Shown here piece by piece: positions 56,029-64,000 of a DNA stretch of 64,000 bases (within the stretch, counting starts at the first letter, position 1; every line of letters starts with the position of its first letter). The notes under the pieces were generated by a model. The model ran no database searches. It was not told the origin of the DNA and was given only the letters and a program-made list of their open reading frames with translations. The DNA is from an uncultured Bacteroidia bacterium (GTDB lineage: Bacteria; Bacteroidota; Bacteroidia; NS11-12g; UBA9320), in contig CALSMN010000003.1 of the NCBI GenBank assembly GCA_943787465.1, forward strand, positions 129,093-193,092, written 5' to 3'. The translations under genes were made by a program, and so were the position numbers.

Positions 56029-56898
56029 TTGAAAACAAATCATTTTCAAAAACGAAATTCATTTTCTCTTAAAGTATTAGCATTATTATCAACGATTCGA
56101 TGGAAAAACATTCTTTTTATTGGATTGGCTCAGTATTTATCCTTCCTATTTGCATTCAATAATAGAACCACGCTTGCAACTTCAATTCTCGAAATAAAAG
56201 TTCATCTTATCATTCTATCTACTGCCTTTATTTTAGCAGCAGGATACATCATCAATAATTTCTATGATCTTGAAAAAGATTTAATAAATAGACCTTTTCG
56301 TACTCGATTCCAAAATCTGATTAGTAATGGTTTTAAGTTAAAGTTCTATTTTCTGTTAAATTTTATTGGTTTATCAATTGCTTATTTGGCTTCATGGAGA
56401 ATATTCACTTTCTTTATTTTTTATACATTTTTGTTATGGTTGTATTCACATAAAATGAGCAAAATAGTCTTTATTAGAGAGCTTACCGCAAGTTTTTTAA
56501 CAGTATTGGCATTCTTTAGTTTGGCTCTTTATTTTAAAATAATCAATGTTTCTTTTATACTTTACGGTACTAGTCTTTTTTTTACGTTGTTTGCTAGAGA
56601 ATTGTATAAAGATATTATTTGGATTAAAGGTGATATAATTCAGGGTTATCAAAGTGTAGCCAGTACAAAAGGCATTCACTTTTCTTCCCAAGTATTCCAA
56701 ATATTACTTTTATCAAGTTGTACATTTGACATAATCCTGTATACGTATTTACCCCGAAATGCAATTTTTTGGATCATACTAATTTTAGGGATATTGAAGT
56801 TGATATTATTACTATTAATAAACAGAGATAGAAAGCCGATTCATAGGCTGTTGCAACTTTTGATATTGATTTATATCCTGGGAATTATTTGGTTATAG
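56029..56898 (+). CDS. UbiA-family prenyltransferase
   Basis: This 289-residue polytopic protein (about eight or nine membrane helices) transfers a prenyl chain to an acceptor. The first Asp-rich motif is NNFYDLEKDLINRP (about residue 81) and the second is ELYKDIIWIKGDIIQG (about 191). Bacteroidota homologues are often annotated as geranylgeranylglycerol-phosphate geranylgeranyltransferase, but the acceptor is not proven. TTG 56029 is the start. Its 3' end overlaps the convergent reductase gene by 14 bases. Confidence 0.88.
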   Translation: MKTNHFQKRNSFSLKVLALLSTIRWKNILFIGLAQYLSFLFAFNNRTTLATSILEIKVHLIILSTAFILAAGYIINNFYDLEKDLINRPFRTRFQNLISNGFKLKFYFLLNFIGLSIAYLASWRIFTFFIFYTFLLWLYSHKMSKIVFIRELTASFLTVLAFFSLALYFKIINVSFILYGTSLFFTLFARELYKDIIWIKGDIIQGYQSVASTKGIHFSSQVFQILLLSSCTFDIILYTYLPRNAIFWIILILGILKLILLLLINRDRKPIHRLLQLLILIYILGIIWL

Positions 56899-57796
56899 AT
56901 TGTTGCATAATCAGTTGTATCCCTTCCTCAAAACTTCGAGGTTCATAGCCCAATATTTCTCTACTCTTTTCCAAGTTAAATCCTGTAATGGGTGGTCTTT
57001 TAGCCAGCTGATTCAGCGTATTCGAACTTACTTTATTTATGATAGATTTATCCAAATCAAAAAAATCAGCAACTCGTTCTACTAATTCTACGATGCTCAT
57101 TTGATCTTTACCGCTGATATTGAAAATACCTTCCGCATTTTTTTGTTCTACTAATTGACAACCTATGGCCAAGTCTTCAGCAAGTGTTGGGCTTCTGTAT
57201 TGGTCATGAACGATATTTAATGGTTGTCTTTTTTCCAGAGCACCTTTTGCCCACAGTACAATATTGCTTCTACTCATATCATGAACAATTCCGTAGACAA
57301 GGACTGTGCGAATAATACTCCATTTTTTACATTGAGTTCGAATTATATTTTCAGCAGTTAGTTTTGTTTCACCATAAAAACTTAATGGTGAGGGAGTATC
57401 TGTTTCAGTATACGGACCTGATGTTCCATCAAATATGAAGTCAGTACTCAAGTGAATGAAATGAGCATGAATTGAATTAGCTACAGAAACTAAATATTCT
57501 ACAGCATCAATATTCAGTAATTTAGCACCTTCACGATCCTCCTCGCATTGATCAACATTGGTCATAGCAGCTGTATGAATAATGCAATCGGGTTTATGAT
57601 AAGGTATTATTTTATTTATTTCATCTGGATTAGTAATGTCAAGTGATGTGTATACATATCCTTGTTGAGTAGGATGACGATTTTTACCTTTGGCTGTTGC
57701 GATAAATTCGATGTCTTTATTATCAAGATATAAATCAATGAGTTTTTGTCCAAGCAATCCGTTACTGCCTGTTATTAGAATTTTTTTTAGTTTCAT
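56885..57796 (-). CDS. RmlD-like NAD(P)-dependent sugar reductase (extended SDR)
   Basis: This 303-residue protein has the Rossmann motif ITGSNGLLGQKL at residues 7-18, the SDR catalytic site with YGETK (Tyr/Lys about 140-144) and the RmlD-type HTAAMTNVDQCEED segment. It is probably a dTDP-4-dehydrorhamnose reductase or a related sugar-nucleotide enzyme; the usual rmlABC partners are not nearby. It overlaps the GSCFA gene by four bases and the UbiA gene (convergent) by 14 bases. Confidence 0.85.
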   Translation of the reverse strand: MKLKKILITGSNGLLGQKLIDLYLDNKDIEFIATAKGKNRHPTQQGYVYTSLDITNPDEINKIIPYHKPDCIIHTAAMTNVDQCEEDREGAKLLNIDAVEYLVSVANSIHAHFIHLSTDFIFDGTSGPYTETDTPSPLSFYGETKLTAENIIRTQCKKWSIIRTVLVYGIVHDMSRSNIVLWAKGALEKRQPLNIVHDQYRSPTLAEDLAIGCQLVEQKNAEGIFNISGKDQMSIVELVERVADFFDLDKSIINKVSSNTLNQLAKRPPITGFNLEKSREILGYEPRSFEEGIQLIMQQSITK

Positions 57797-58740
57797 AGGT
57801 GCAAGAAAGAATATTTTTTTTGAAGGTTTTGCTTGAGTTTTCTTAATTTTTCTGAATGAATTTCAATGTCAGTAGGCACATGATTTTTGTAGGAGAGATA
57901 CTGTTCAACTGAATTTATTACCTCTCGAGTTGATTTACTGAAATAGGTTTCAGTAAATCTAGACCAAATGTAATGTTGAGCCTGTGAAGTAGGATGTGTT
58001 AAATCTTCTTGAGAAAATCGATAATCTCGAAGTTCATCGATAAATATCTCGTAGGCAGGGAAATAGGTTATATCTACATGTTTTAATCGTTCAATAAGCT
58101 CATGAATTGCAGCAATAAGTATTGCTTTACTTCTATTGTTATTAATGATTCCACTTTTAAGATGTCGTATTGGACTTACAGTAAAGATTACAGATAGGTT
58201 TGGGTTAGCAGTTTTGCAATGTTTTACTATATTGGATAATGAAGCTAATACTTGATTATAGCTTAGCTGTTTATTTTTAAATATATGGTTGGGTAATCGA
58301 TGGCAATTAGCAACAGGGGTATCATCTAGCGTATATACAATGGAGGTCCCAAGTGAAATAATACACGTTTTAGCTTCATGGATTGCTTGACAACTTTTGA
58401 ATAATATCTCATTACTCTTGGCAATTGCTTTTTCTTCATCTGTGTATTTAAAATGACCATGATGTTCTAATGAAAAGTAACTTTTTTCATGAATAAAATC
58501 TTGAGGGGTATATTCCTTTTTATAAGCTATTCTGTAAAAAAATCGTTCAATACTTAAAGGATTATACATTATGCCATAGGGATTAGAATAAACCGAAAAT
58601 CCAAGTTTTTTTAGAGTGTTAGATTGATTTTCAGCAAAACATGACCCTATGCTAAAAAATGAAGGCCATAAATCGTTTAACTCTTGACGAGGAATATCAA
58701 AATCTAATTTTAATGGAAGCGAGTAGGTATTATACTTCAT
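57793..58740 (-). CDS. GSCFA domain protein
   Basis: This 315-residue protein belongs to the GSCFA family, named from the motif visible here as SIGSCFAEN (about residue 30). The family resembles SGNH-type hydrolases. Further conserved pieces are IISLGTSIVY, CHRLPNHIF, TVSPIRHLKSGI and DLTHPTSQAQHYIW with the His of a catalytic dyad or triad. The acyl or sugar substrate is unknown. I chose ATG 58740 because the longer frame runs across a perfect terminator hairpin. It overlaps the reductase gene by four bases. Confidence 0.85.
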   Translation of the reverse strand: MKYNTYSLPLKLDFDIPRQELNDLWPSFFSIGSCFAENQSNTLKKLGFSVYSNPYGIMYNPLSIERFFYRIAYKKEYTPQDFIHEKSYFSLEHHGHFKYTDEEKAIAKSNEILFKSCQAIHEAKTCIISLGTSIVYTLDDTPVANCHRLPNHIFKNKQLSYNQVLASLSNIVKHCKTANPNLSVIFTVSPIRHLKSGIINNNRSKAILIAAIHELIERLKHVDITYFPAYEIFIDELRDYRFSQEDLTHPTSQAQHYIWSRFTETYFSKSTREVINSVEQYLSYKNHVPTDIEIHSEKLRKLKQNLQKKYSFLHL

Positions 58741-58748
58741 ATTTTTAA

Positions 58749-58782
58749 ACCAAAAAAAGCTGCCGTAGCAGCTTTTTTTGGT
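58749..58782 (-). terminator. Perfect hairpin terminator, can act in both directions
   Basis: A 15-pair stem (GCTGC core flanked by seven A and seven T) encloses the four-base loop CGTA. On the minus strand it begins 13 bases after the stop of the lipoprotein gene and ends nine bases before the GSCFA start. It should stop lipoprotein transcription before GSCFA. Confidence 0.85.
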
Positions 58783-58794
58783 AAAGAACATTTT

Positions 58795-59595
58795 TTACTT
58801 ACAGTCATAAGTTACTGTAGTTTGGTTAGCCAACCCTAAGACTGAAATAGAAATATCTGTTGGATAATCATTACTATTATATTCGTAAGTTGCGGTATAC
58901 GGCATTTCAACACCTCCTAAGTCTAACATTCCACTAACTAAATTTTCATTCCCTATTTTTGATGGATTGCCTGTATCCATAAAAAAGAATACAAAGCTTT
59001 TATTGTAAGGGTTATTCTTTTTGTCATAAGATGTTGCCTTAAACGTGTAAAGTGTTTCGAGGGATGAAGTTTCTTCGTCATATTCTTTATACTCAGAATT
59101 TGATACATTATTATTGTTATCATATTGGAAAGTCGTTAATCCGTCTATAAAATCTTCTCCATCTACTAATGAATGTTCTTCAAACTCTGTAATATTAGAA
59201 CCTTGAGATTGAATGGCATAATAACCAACATAGTCGTTTCCTTCTTTTAAACTTATCCGTGATGGAATTGAATTATTGTCGATATAATCAAATTCAAAGG
59301 TGAGATAAGAATCATTAGCTTTAATAATCTTATTGTCAAAGTATTCAAAATACGTAGTTTCTGGATCCTCTCCCTCATACATACTTGTAGCAGAAATGAT
59401 TTGATTCTGACTATTATAATTATATGTTATTGTTTCTATTTCATCGCCGTCATTGATTACTTCTTGTGTTACATAACAAGTTGGTGATGAGTTAGATGAA
59501 TTTTGAGGAGTTGTGTCTTCCTCAGAACAGGACTGCATGAACATGCCAGCAAATAATGGCAGAATTGCATATACAAATGGTGAATTGAATTTCAT
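58795..59595 (-). CDS. Predicted lipoprotein, function unknown
   Basis: This 266-residue protein has a lipoprotein signal peptide ending at the lipobox FMQSC. The mature part is acidic and rich in Asn, Tyr, Asp and Thr, with short beta-strand repeats of the type YNYNSQNQIISATS, FQYDNNNNVSNSEYKEYD and YEYNSNDYPTDISIS, like the YD-type or DUF4595 repeats of Bacteroidota surface lipoproteins. It is followed by a strong terminator, so it forms a single-gene unit. No activity can be assigned. Confidence 0.8.
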   Translation of the reverse strand: MKFNSPFVYAILPLFAGMFMQSCSEEDTTPQNSSNSSPTCYVTQEVINDGDEIETITYNYNSQNQIISATSMYEGEDPETTYFEYFDNKIIKANDSYLTFEFDYIDNNSIPSRISLKEGNDYVGYYAIQSQGSNITEFEEHSLVDGEDFIDGLTTFQYDNNNNVSNSEYKEYDEETSSLETLYTFKATSYDKKNNPYNKSFVFFFMDTGNPSKIGNENLVSGMLDLGGVEMPYTATYEYNSNDYPTDISISVLGLANQTTVTYDCK

Positions 59596-59662
59596 TTTTT
59601 TAATTTTTTACGAATGTAGTTAAAGAAATAGTACATTCAAACCAATATAACTCAGGTTTGAA

Positions 59663-59670
59663 TAGTTTTG
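59663..59670 (+). promoter_or_regulatory. -7 box seven bases before the miaB TTG start
   Basis: TAGTTTTG is an exact TAnnTTTG match; the TTG start at 59678 follows after seven bases. An ATG at 59673 opens only a two-codon frame. The predicted transcript is nearly leaderless. Confidence 0.45.
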
Positions 59671-59677
59671 CAATGTT

Positions 59678-61087
59678 TTGACAAAAGAAGTTATTATACA
59701 AAAACGAAAACTATTCATAGAAAGTTATGGGTGTGCTATGAACTTTGCAGATAGTGAGGTTGTAGCATCCATTATGAACGAAGTAGGGATAGAGACTACT
59801 CAGCATGAAATGGAAGCGGATATTATTTTTATTAATACTTGTTCTATTCGTGACAATGCAGAACAAAAAATCCGCCATAGACTTAGACATTTAAGACACA
59901 ATAAGAAGCAAAACAAAAATCTCACTATTGGAATATTGGGTTGTATGGCTGAGCGATTAAAAAAACAATTATTAGAGGAGGAGAAATTAGTAGATATTGT
60001 AGCTGGACCAGATTCGTATAGGGAGTTACCACAATTACTCCAAGAAGTAGAGGGTGGACATAAAGCTATGAACGTCATACTAAGTCTAGAAGAAACCTAT
60101 GCTGAAATTCAACCTTCACGTTTAAATTCCAATGGAGTTACTGCCTTTATAAGTATAACTCGAGGATGCGACAATATGTGTAGTTTTTGTGTTGTGCCTT
60201 TTACTAGAGGTAGAGAACGAAGTCGAAATCCTGAGAGCATTATTGAAGAAGCAAGGGATTTAGTTGAAAAAGGATATAAAGAAGTAACTCTGTTAGGTCA
60301 AAATGTAGATTCATACCTTTGGTATGGTGGAGGACCACGAAAAGATTTTGATAAACTAACAGACGATGAAAAAAAAGAGAGTGTAAATTTTGCAGCTTTA
60401 TTAGAAAAAGTGGCCCAAGTTGACTCTAATCTTCGAGTACGTTTTTCAACCTCCCACCCAAAAGATATTCACGATCAAGTGCTTCATGTAATGAAAAAAT
60501 ATGACAACATAGCCAAGCACATTCATCTCCCAGCACAAAGCGGAAATAGTAGAATATTAGAAAAGATGAATAGGACCTATACAAGGGAATGGTATATCAA
60601 TAAGTACAACCGAATTAAAGAATTGATTCCTGAGTGCAGTGTAAGTTGTGATATTATTACGGGGTTTTGTACTGAAACAGAGGATGAACATCAAGATACA
60701 TTGAGTTTGTTACGTGAATGTCCATTTGAATTTAGTTACATGTATTATTATTCTGAACGTCCTGGTACCTTAGCCGCAAGAAAGTTTGAAGATGATGTCC
60801 CAGAAGATATTAAAAAAAGACGACTTGCCGAGGTTATTAAAATACAGCATGAAATAGCTAATAAATTAAACAGTACTCAAGTAGGTAAAATTCATGAGGT
60901 ACTCATTGAAATGCAAAGCAAGAAAAATGAAAATGAATGGATGGGAAGAAATGAACAAAATATTAAAGTTATTTTCCCAAAAGAAAACTTTAATATGGGT
61001 CAATTTGTCAAGGTAATGATTGACAGGAGTACGACAACCAGTCTAATAGGTAGAGGAATATCTCTTGTAAAAAAAGAATTTAATTAA
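59678..61087 (+). CDS. miaB: tRNA-2-methylthio-N6-dimethylallyladenosine synthase
   Basis: MiaB is a radical SAM enzyme that adds a methylthio group to i6A37 in tRNAs. The 469-residue protein has the N-terminal iron-sulfur cysteines in [25 protein letters not shown] and [10 protein letters not shown], the radical SAM motif CDNMCSFC (about residues 164-171) with [14 protein letters not shown], and a C-terminal TRAM domain. Conserved RxRGRE marks MiaB rather than MtaB. TTG 59678 is the only suitable start. Its stop converges with rocD, overlapping by eight bases. Confidence 0.95.
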   Translation: MTKEVIIQKRKLFIESYGCAMNFADSEVVASIMNEVGIETTQHEMEADIIFINTCSIRDNAEQKIRHRLRHLRHNKKQNKNLTIGILGCMAERLKKQLLEEEKLVDIVAGPDSYRELPQLLQEVEGGHKAMNVILSLEETYAEIQPSRLNSNGVTAFISITRGCDNMCSFCVVPFTRGRERSRNPESIIEEARDLVEKGYKEVTLLGQNVDSYLWYGGGPRKDFDKLTDDEKKESVNFAALLEKVAQVDSNLRVRFSTSHPKDIHDQVLHVMKKYDNIAKHIHLPAQSGNSRILEKMNRTYTREWYINKYNRIKELIPECSVSCDIITGFCTETEDEHQDTLSLLRECPFEFSYMYYYSERPGTLAARKFEDDVPEDIKKRRLAEVIKIQHEIANKLNSTQVGKIHEVLIEMQSKKNENEWMGRNEQNIKVIFPKENFNMGQFVKVMIDRSTTTSLIGRGISLVKKEFN

Positions 61088-62309
61088 ATGATAAAATAGT
61101 TTGCTCTATAATGTCACAAGCTGAATGAAGTTCAGTTTCATTAATAACAAGAGGTGGAGCAAAACGAATGATATGATCATGAGTAGGTTTAGCGAGCAAC
61201 CCATTTTCTTTTAATCGAATGCAAACATCCATCGCTGTTTTTGTTTCATTTTTATGTTTGAATGGAGAAATAACAATCGCATTTAATAACCCTTTACCTC
61301 TGCAAATTTCTATCAATGGTGATTTTATGTTTTGCATCCTAATTCTAAATATTTCACCCATTTTTTCTGCATTCTTTGCTAAATTTTCATCCCTAACTAC
61401 ATCCAAAGCAGCCATTGCAACTTTACATGCTAGTGGATTCCCTCCAAAAGTAGATCCATGTTCACCTGGTTTAATACATAGCATAATGTCATCATTAGCA
61501 AGCACGGCACTGACAGGGAAAACACCACCACTTAATGCTTTACCAAGAATAAGAATATCCGGTTTTACATCTTCATGTTCACAACAGGTCAGTTTTCCAG
61601 TTCTGGCAATCCCTGTTTGAACTTCATCTGCAATAAAAAGTACATTGTTTTGTTTACAAAGTTCGAAAGCTTTTTTTAAATAACCGGATTGTGGAACAAT
61701 AACTCCAGCCTCACCCTGTATGGGTTCAACCATAAAGCCAGCAACGTTTGGGTCTTGAAGTGCTGCATTGAGTGCCTCCAAATCATCATACGGGATAAGC
61801 TCAAATCCAGGCACATAGGGCCCAAATCCCTTATAACTATCTGGATCTGTGCTACTACTGACCGCCGCTATAGTTCTTCCCCAAAAATTCCCATTGACAA
61901 ATATAATCTTAGCTTCATTTTCAGGAACTTTTTTTACTTCATACGCCCATTTTCTACAAAGCTTTATTGCTGTTTCTCCACCTTCAACACCCGTATTCAT
62001 GGGGAGTACTTTATCGTATCCAAAATAGTCAGTGATGTATTTTTCATATTCTCCAAGTACATTATTGTAAAATGCTCTAGATGTCAACGTCAATTTTGTT
62101 GATTGTTCCTGTAGAGCTTGAATAATGCGAGGATGACAATGTCCTTGATTTACAGCACTATATGCACTCAAAAAGTCAAAGTATTTTTTGCCATCGGTAT
62201 CCCAAACGTATATCCCGCTTCCTTTTTCTAATACAACAGAAAGAGGATGATAATTATGAGCTCCATATTTACTCTCAAGATCTATATAATATTGTTGGGA
62301 ATTTTGCAT
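61080..62309 (-). CDS. rocD: Ornithine aminotransferase
   Basis: RocD is a PLP enzyme that converts ornithine and 2-oxoglutarate to glutamate semialdehyde and glutamate. The 409-residue class III aminotransferase has the N-terminal [46 protein letters not shown] (Asp for PLP ring nitrogen), the PLP Lys in [18 protein letters not shown] and [14 protein letters not shown]. The N-terminal [11 protein letters not shown] segment is characteristic of ornithine aminotransferase. ATG 62309 is chosen. It converges on miaB. Confidence 0.93.
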   Translation of the reverse strand: MQNSQQYYIDLESKYGAHNYHPLSVVLEKGSGIYVWDTDGKKYFDFLSAYSAVNQGHCHPRIIQALQEQSTKLTLTSRAFYNNVLGEYEKYITDYFGYDKVLPMNTGVEGGETAIKLCRKWAYEVKKVPENEAKIIFVNGNFWGRTIAAVSSSTDPDSYKGFGPYVPGFELIPYDDLEALNAALQDPNVAGFMVEPIQGEAGVIVPQSGYLKKAFELCKQNNVLFIADEVQTGIARTGKLTCCEHEDVKPDILILGKALSGGVFPVSAVLANDDIMLCIKPGEHGSTFGGNPLACKVAMAALDVVRDENLAKNAEKMGEIFRIRMQNIKSPLIEICRGKGLLNAIVISPFKHKNETKTAMDVCIRLKENGLLAKPTHDHIIRFAPPLVINETELHSACDIIEQTILSFN

Positions 62310-62401
62310 CAGGCAAATCAAATGATTTTGAATTCAAACTAAAAGAATTTATTGATTTAATTCATTTTGTTCAAATCAATTAATTAGTTATCATAATTGA
62401 A

Positions 62402-64000
62402 ATGGCATTTCTAAATCACATCTTTTATTTAGAGTTGGTTGTATATTGCGATTTAGTGTTTGGGTTTAAAAACAGAATAGTTATAGTATTGACGTTATGT
62501 TGCGTATATGTTTCTGCTCATGCCTGGGAGGTTGTTTCATTCAATAGAATTAGCATTTATCATCCTTCTCTTGAATTAAAAAAAATTTATAAATTAGAAT
62601 CGATTTTTGACGATGAGCTTAAAAAGATTGAAAATAGAATTAATTATACAACCAATGAAACTGTTGACATTTTTTTAACTTTCAATTTATCAGAAGCCAT
62701 TCATTCAAATTACTTAACCACAACTGGACAGGTTGATTTAGCTAAACCCAAAATAGTTTTGGATTTAAAACAAAGTCCAGATGTTCTTTTGTCTAGCTAT
62801 AGGTATCAAATCACTCAAATATTGGTTGATGAAATGCTTTATGGACAAGTCGTTGAAGATAAGATTAAATATGCTAATGTATTGAAAATGCCTTCGTGGT
62901 TAATGCCAGGTCTTTATGGATATATTGCTAATAATTGGTCCGATGAATTGGATAATACCCTTCGCTACATATTTGAGCAAAAGTTTAATAAAAATATCAA
63001 AACGATCTCAACCAAATATCATCAGGCATTGGGCGCATCATTTTGGAGGTTTATGGAATATAAATATGGATTAAAGGCAATTCCAAATTTTCTATACATG
63101 ATTCGCTTAACAAGAAAATTCAAAATTGCAATTAGTTACACTTGTTATGATAAACCTAATAATATTATTGATGATTGGTTAAAGTATTACGGTCATGCTT
63201 ATCAATTAGACCAAAATAAATCACTTCCAGTAGATGGGATAAAATTAGACCATAATAGGGTGATTGATGTTTGGGCAGAATCAGACACCAATTACATCAG
63301 TCTTGAAAAATCATCCCGAGGTTTTTTTGTTGTGGAGAATCCTACTCGAATAAAAATAGTACGTATACCCCCAGAAGAAATCCCAATCGAATCATTTGGG
63401 CAATCCTTTTTTGAGTACAAGAATCAGCTTTGCATGATTCTGAATAGTAAGCAAGGAGTGATACTTTATCAAGACATATTGAATGTCAAGAAGCGAATTG
63501 TGTTACCAATGAAACGAGTAAGTTTTGTAGCAGCAGATGATTTTCATTTCTATATTGTAGATGCTAATGCAATCGGAAGTACTATCTATAGGTGTAGCTT
63601 TTCAGAATTTGAGCTCCTTAGCCAGTCAGATGACTTCGTGTCAAGTATGGATATTAAGGAAGAAAAGATTTGCAAATCTGTAATCTCATTTTTTAATTAT
63701 CAAATACATCTGGACTCAGCAGAAAGTTCTTCTGTAATATGGGAGACAGCAAAACCTATTCATCAAATTTTGTTTGCAGACGATACATCTATTCTTTTCA
63801 ATCATGGAGCTAATGGAATAATCAACAGTAAATTACTGAATATTAAAAGCTCAGATATACATCCTTTGACCAACTTTAGGTATAATATTTTACATCATTC
63901 TTTTGATAACGACTATTTTGTAGAAATCATCAATAAAGTATCTCATTTAGAAATGTTTGTGGTAGAAAACCGATTGGTAAACGAATTTTATGTCTACGAC
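62402..64000 (+). CDS. Long beta-propeller protein, N-terminal part (cut by window edge)
   Basis: An open frame of 533 codons runs from ATG 62402 to the end of the window with no stop. A hydrophobic segment (NRIVIVLTLCCVYVSAHA, about residues 24-41) acts as a signal or anchor; a later start is possible. The next 200 residues resemble a peptidase MA-like domain (MPSWLMPGLYGYIANNWSDE, GASFWRFMEYKYGLKAIPN) without a clear HExxH site. From about residue 280 it turns to short beta repeats like those of TolB-type propellers. Similar long proteins of Bacteroidota are often annotated as translocation protein TolB-like. The role is unknown. Confidence 0.75.
   Translation, partial: MAFLNHIFYLELVVYCDLVFGFKNRIVIVLTLCCVYVSAHAWEVVSFNRISIYHPSLELKKIYKLESIFDDELKKIENRINYTTNETVDIFLTFNLSEAIHSNYLTTTGQVDLAKPKIVLDLKQSPDVLLSSYRYQITQILVDEMLYGQVVEDKIKYANVLKMPSWLMPGLYGYIANNWSDELDNTLRYIFEQKFNKNIKTISTKYHQALGASFWRFMEYKYGLKAIPNFLYMIRLTRKFKIAISYTCYDKPNNIIDDWLKYYGHAYQLDQNKSLPVDGIKLDHNRVIDVWAESDTNYISLEKSSRGFFVVENPTRIKIVRIPPEEIPIESFGQSFFEYKNQLCMILNSKQGVILYQDILNVKKRIVLPMKRVSFVAADDFHFYIVDANAIGSTIYRCSFSEFELLSQSDDFVSSMDIKEEKICKSVISFFNYQIHLDSAESSSVIWETAKPIHQILFADDTSILFNHGANGIINSKLLNIKSSDIHPLTNFRYNILHHSFDNDYFVEIINKVSHLEMFVVENRLVNEFYVYD

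Overview
The window is AT-rich DNA from a Bacteroidota bacterium. The evidence is the type IX secretion (T9SS) protein PorW/SprE, three secreted proteins with T9SS-type C-terminal sorting domains, an F-type ATP synthase whose beta subunit lies apart from the main operon, TAnnTTTG promoter elements, and few clear Shine-Dalgarno sequences. The mevalonate route, a kynurenine 3-monooxygenase and the general gene style suggest a Saprospiria/Chitinophagia-like lineage; this placement is inference. The window looks like ordinary chromosome. I see no prophage, CRISPR array, insertion sequence, rRNA or convincing tRNA.

Layout. 1-3.3 kb (minus): atpD (cut by the window edge), pdxJ, a small outer-membrane-like remnant, a MerR regulator and an M23 peptidase. 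3.3-10.8 kb (plus): alaS, gatB, a TlpA-type thioredoxin protein, a small lipoprotein and a PhoB/PhoR-like two-component pair. 10.8-16.4 kb: pirin, mtaB, lgt and a PNGase F-like T9SS cargo. 16.4-21.2 kb (minus): penicillin-binding protein 1A and PorW. 21.3-28.1 kb (plus): M23 peptidase, bactofilin and the ATP synthase operon (atpZ, an I-like protein, atpBEFHAG), closed by a strong terminator. 28.2-31.8 kb: a membrane-anchored protein, a DUF3822 protein, rsmD, coaD, a Nudix hydrolase and pyrE. 31.83-33.17 kb: a decaying island of gene fragments. 33.2-35.9 kb (minus): a MacA-like adaptor and a TolC-like channel. 36.0-40.8 kb: deacetylase, glycosyltransferase, a second Lgt, a lipid kinase and kmo. 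40.8-48.2 kb: a frameshifted T9SS cargo, an M20 dipeptidase, a LolA-like protein and another T9SS cargo. 48.2-50.6 kb: gpsA, a GldL-like membrane protein and a DUF2797 protein. 50.6-56.9 kb: a mevalonate-isoprenoid cluster (fni, mvaA, GYDIA kinase, mvaD, mevalonate kinase, UbiA prenyltransferase). 56.9-64 kb: an RmlD-like reductase, a GSCFA protein, a lipoprotein, miaB, rocD and the start of a long beta-propeller protein.

How the genes work together. Several groups serve the cell envelope: two M23 peptidases, bactofilin, PBP1A, two Lgt proteins, a LolA-like protein, MacA/TolC and PorW with its cargo. The mevalonate cluster supplies isopentenyl diphosphate and ends in a polyprenyl-acceptor transferase.

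The most unusual signals are: (i) TAnnTTTG boxes placed only 4-13 bases before many start codons, often TTG, which predicts leaderless or nearly leaderless mRNAs; (ii) a likely deletion-fusion gene at 1.3-2.0 kb; (iii) a nonsense-interrupted gene in the 31.8-33.2 kb island; (iv) a one-base frameshift in a T9SS cargo; (v) a DUF2797 protein that has lost its family cysteines; (vi) a GldL-like protein with a repeated motif. I do not see a clearly new defence or mobile system.
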